A DNA stretch of 14,807 nt from Treponema sp. Lineage in GTDB: Bacteria > Spirochaetota > Spirochaetia > Treponematales > Breznakiellaceae. Shown one piece after another: positions 13,006 to 14,807 of the stretch. Position 1 is the first letter of the stretch. Each line of letters starts with the position of its first letter. The position numbers were made by a program, and so were the translations under genes. The stretch covers positions 1-14,807 of the forward strand of contig JAIRSD010000135.1 of the NCBI GenBank assembly GCA_031255615.1. Direction: 5' to 3'. Under the pieces are notes generated by a model. It was given only the letters and a program-made list of their open reading frames with translations. It did no database searches and was not told the DNA's origin.

Positions 13006-13362
13006 CGCCGGTCCCGGCGTTATGGCCGGCTTTACGGGAATGATAAGCCGGAAAAGCCGGGGGGGAAGTCTCCCCCCCGCGGCGCACGTTGTTGCGCCGC
13101 TCCCCCCTCTGCGGGGGCGCGGCCGGTCCCTTTCCGGCCCCCGCAACGCCCCCGTCCGGTTTTGGGGGGGCTTCGCACCGAGCCCCTGTCCAGGCGGCGG
13201 GGCTGATTCAAAAAAATCATCGAAAAAACGAGCTTGCCGCACAGTACCGCCGGCGGAAAAGGCCGGCTTTGTGAATCAGTCTCTTTGGGGCGCCGGTTAA
13301 GGTCCGGCTGTCCCCCACATTTTTTATGAATCTGTCCCAAGGGCAGAGAAAAAGGAGAGGAT
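13006..13362. other. Hairpin-dense gap between dpaL and the symporter
   Basis: No gene is supported. Perfect or near-perfect stems follow each other: CGCCGG/CCGGCG just after the dpaL stop, CCGGCTT/AAGCCGG, seven G facing seven C around 13059-13078, GCGGCGCA/TGCGCCGC (13079-13100), GGCCGG/CCGGCC (13121-13139) nested inside GGGGGCG/CGCCCCC (13113-13153), and a long-range pair CTGATTCA (13203-13210) with TGAATCAG (13272-13279). Termination of dpaL here is likely but no single stem has a good T-run. The stretch 13330-13362 holds the symporter ribosome site AAGGAGAGG. Confidence 0.5.
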
Positions 13363-14807
13363 ATGCAGGTTACGGTTGTTGTCATCGTGGTCATCTACAT
13401 GATCGCCATGCTGGGGGTCGGGTATTTTGCCTCCAGACGGATAAAAAACACCACCGATTTTATGGTGGCGGGCCGCCGGATGGGGCCCCTGCTCATGGCG
13501 GGAACCCTGGCGGCCACGGAAATCGGCGGGGGAAGCTCCCTGGGGGTGGTGGAAAAGGCCAGCAACCTGGGTTCTTCCCAGTGGGGCCTCAGCGCCGCCT
13601 GGTACGTGCTGACCATGGGCATCGCCTTTGTGATTCTTACCTTCCTGGCCCCCAGGATCCGGGCCACGGAGGTAAAGACCGTCCCCGAATATTTCCGCCG
13701 GAAATACGGCCAGACGGCGGGGGTTTTTACCGCCGTCACCATGTTCCTTCCCCTCATCGGCCTGACGGCGGGCCAGTTCATGGCCTCCGCCACGATCCTT
13801 TCGGTCATGCTGGGCATCGGCTGGAAAACTTCCCTGATTGTGGTGGCGGTGGTAGTTACCGCCTACGCGGTGATGGGCGGCATGTGGAGCGTCGCCATTA
13901 CCGACTTTGTCCAGGTGGGTCTTATCGTCCTGGGGATGTTGATAGCGGTTCCCTTCGCCGTGAATTTCGCCGGGGGCTGGGCCCAGGTGAGCGCCAACGT
14001 GCCTCCGGAAACCTTTGACCTGATCAGCGGCATCGGCGGCCCCAAGGCGATTATCGCCCTGGTGATCATGTATATCTCCACCTTCACCGTGGGGCAGGAA
14101 GCGGTGTCCCGGTACTATTCCGCCCGGGACGGCAAGGCCGCCAAACAGGGGTCCATCCTCGCCGCCCTGGTGAACGGCATCTACGCCTTTGTCCCCACCA
14201 TCCTTGGCATTATCACCCTGGCCCTGGTAAACATGGGAAAAGTCTCCGCCGATACGGTGCTTTCCCAGGGGGCCCGGTATTCTCTGCCGGTGCTGGCCAC
14301 CCTGACCATGCCCGCGGTGATCGTCGGCTTTCTGTTCTCCGGCATCATTTCCGCCACCATGTCCAGCGCGGACTCGGACCTGTTGGGGGCGGGATCCATT
14401 TTCGGCAACGATATTTACAAGCAGTTCATCCGGAAGGACGCCTCCGACAAGGAGATTATGCGGGTAACTCAGATCACCATGATCATCGTGGGGGTCTTCA
14501 GCCTCATCGTGGCCATGAACGCCACCAGCATTATCGACCTCCTCATGTTCTCCTTTACCCTCCGGGCCGCCGGCGCCTTCTTCCCCTATGTGATCGGCCA
14601 CTACTGGAAAAAATCTTCCACCGCCGGGGCCATTGCGTCCCTGATCGTGGGGAGCGTCGTCTCCATTATCTTCGAGCGGAATCTGATCCCCGGCCTTACC
14701 TTTTTCGGCTGGGAACAGCAGACCGTTATTCCGGGCCTGGTATGCGCTCTGATCGTGTACATCCTCTTTACCCTGATCCTGCCCTCAAAACGGAGCAGCA
14801 CGGATTT
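13363..14807 (+). CDS. Sodium:solute symporter (SSS family), truncated by window end
   Basis: An integral membrane protein, at least 481 residues, with no stop before the window ends. It starts MQVTVVVIVVIYMIAMLGVG with the outward N-terminus typical of the SSS (SLC5-like) family, then FASRRIKNTTDFMVAGRRMG. About twelve hydrophobic segments can be counted. Family signatures are ATEIGGGSSLG (about 51-61), KTVPEYFRRKYG, and FSGIISATMSSADSDLLGAG, in which S334 and S335 match the serines that help bind sodium in vSGLT-type carriers, followed by GNDIYKQF. The substrate cannot be read from the sequence. The ridA-dpaL neighbours make an amino acid or related compound more likely than sugar. A strong ribosome site, AAGGAGAGG, ends a few bases before the ATG. 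The long gap after dpaL leaves co-transcription uncertain. Confidence 0.93.
   Translation, partial: MQVTVVVIVVIYMIAMLGVGYFASRRIKNTTDFMVAGRRMGPLLMAGTLAATEIGGGSSLGVVEKASNLGSSQWGLSAAWYVLTMGIAFVILTFLAPRIRATEVKTVPEYFRRKYGQTAGVFTAVTMFLPLIGLTAGQFMASATILSVMLGIGWKTSLIVVAVVVTAYAVMGGMWSVAITDFVQVGLIVLGMLIAVPFAVNFAGGWAQVSANVPPETFDLISGIGGPKAIIALVIMYISTFTVGQEAVSRYYSARDGKAAKQGSILAALVNGIYAFVPTILGIITLALVNMGKVSADTVLSQGARYSLPVLATLTMPAVIVGFLFSGIISATMSSADSDLLGAGSIFGNDIYKQFIRKDASDKEIMRVTQITMIIVGVFSLIVAMNATSIIDLLMFSFTLRAAGAFFPYVIGHYWKKSSTAGAIASLIVGSVVSIIFERNLIPGLTFFGWEQQTVIPGLVCALIVYILFTLILPSKRSSTD

Noticed and set aside
11671..13242. 523-codon open frame on the - strand opposite dpaL
   Set aside because: Antisense shadow of a well-supported PLP enzyme; composition and lack of motifs speak against a gene.
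13032..13394. - strand frame containing GGQPDLNRRPKE, resembling frames read through tRNA genes
   Set aside because: I looked for a tRNA on both strands here and could not fold a cloverleaf or find a T-loop GTTCRANNC in place.
13324..14601. 425-codon - strand frame and a 230-codon + strand frame over the symporter
   Set aside because: Both are Gly/His-rich frame shadows; the + frame from 13363 has real membrane segments and SSS motifs.

Overview
The window looks like a chromosomal segment of a GC-rich spirochaete of the Treponema lineage. The evidence is a tandem pair of FlaB-type periplasmic flagellins (MIINHN start), followed by flaG, fliD, an uncharacterised spirochaete-type protein, a membrane-anchored PilZ protein, tsaE, tsaB and an HD-GYP protein. 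From memory, Treponema pallidum has a similar flaB-flaB-fliD-PilZ neighbourhood; I could not check this. The intergenic repeats resemble those I associate with termite-gut treponemes, but that placement is only a guess.

Layout: (1) 1-369 holds hairpin repeats, one composite repeat element, a sigma-28-like promoter and the first flagellin leader. (2) 370-7068 is the motility block: flaB, flaB, flaG, fliD, an unknown protein and PilZ, all on the + strand. (3) 7069-7439 is a hairpin-rich gap with a terminator-like symmetric stem, ending in a possible 27-codon leader frame. (4) 7440-10001 holds a small unknown protein, tsaE and tsaB (t6A tRNA modification) and a PAS/HD-GYP protein (predicted c-di-GMP phosphodiesterase). 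(5) 10002-11387 is about 1.4 kb without a convincing gene. It is packed with perfect palindromes, two further copies of the composite element (one inverted), a 94-bp direct repeat and an AT-rich islet, and ends in a good sigma-70 promoter. (6) 11388-14807 is a second functional unit: ridA, dpaL (2,3-diaminopropionate ammonia-lyase) and a sodium:solute symporter cut by the window end.

How the genes work together: the first block builds the periplasmic filament and its cap. PilZ (a c-di-GMP receptor fold) and HD-GYP (a c-di-GMP hydrolase fold) bracket the two t6A genes and suggest second-messenger control near the filament genes. In the last block DpaL releases the reactive enamine 2-aminoacrylate, RidA is the known enzyme that disarms it, and the symporter may supply substrate.

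The most unusual signal is in the non-coding DNA. At least fifteen hairpins have unrelated stem sequences but nearly all share a GNA or GNRA loop (GCA, GGA, GGGA, GCAA) when read on one strand. Loop polarity switches strand near 11.04 kb. Some of these hairpins are built into a roughly 108-bp composite element present three times.
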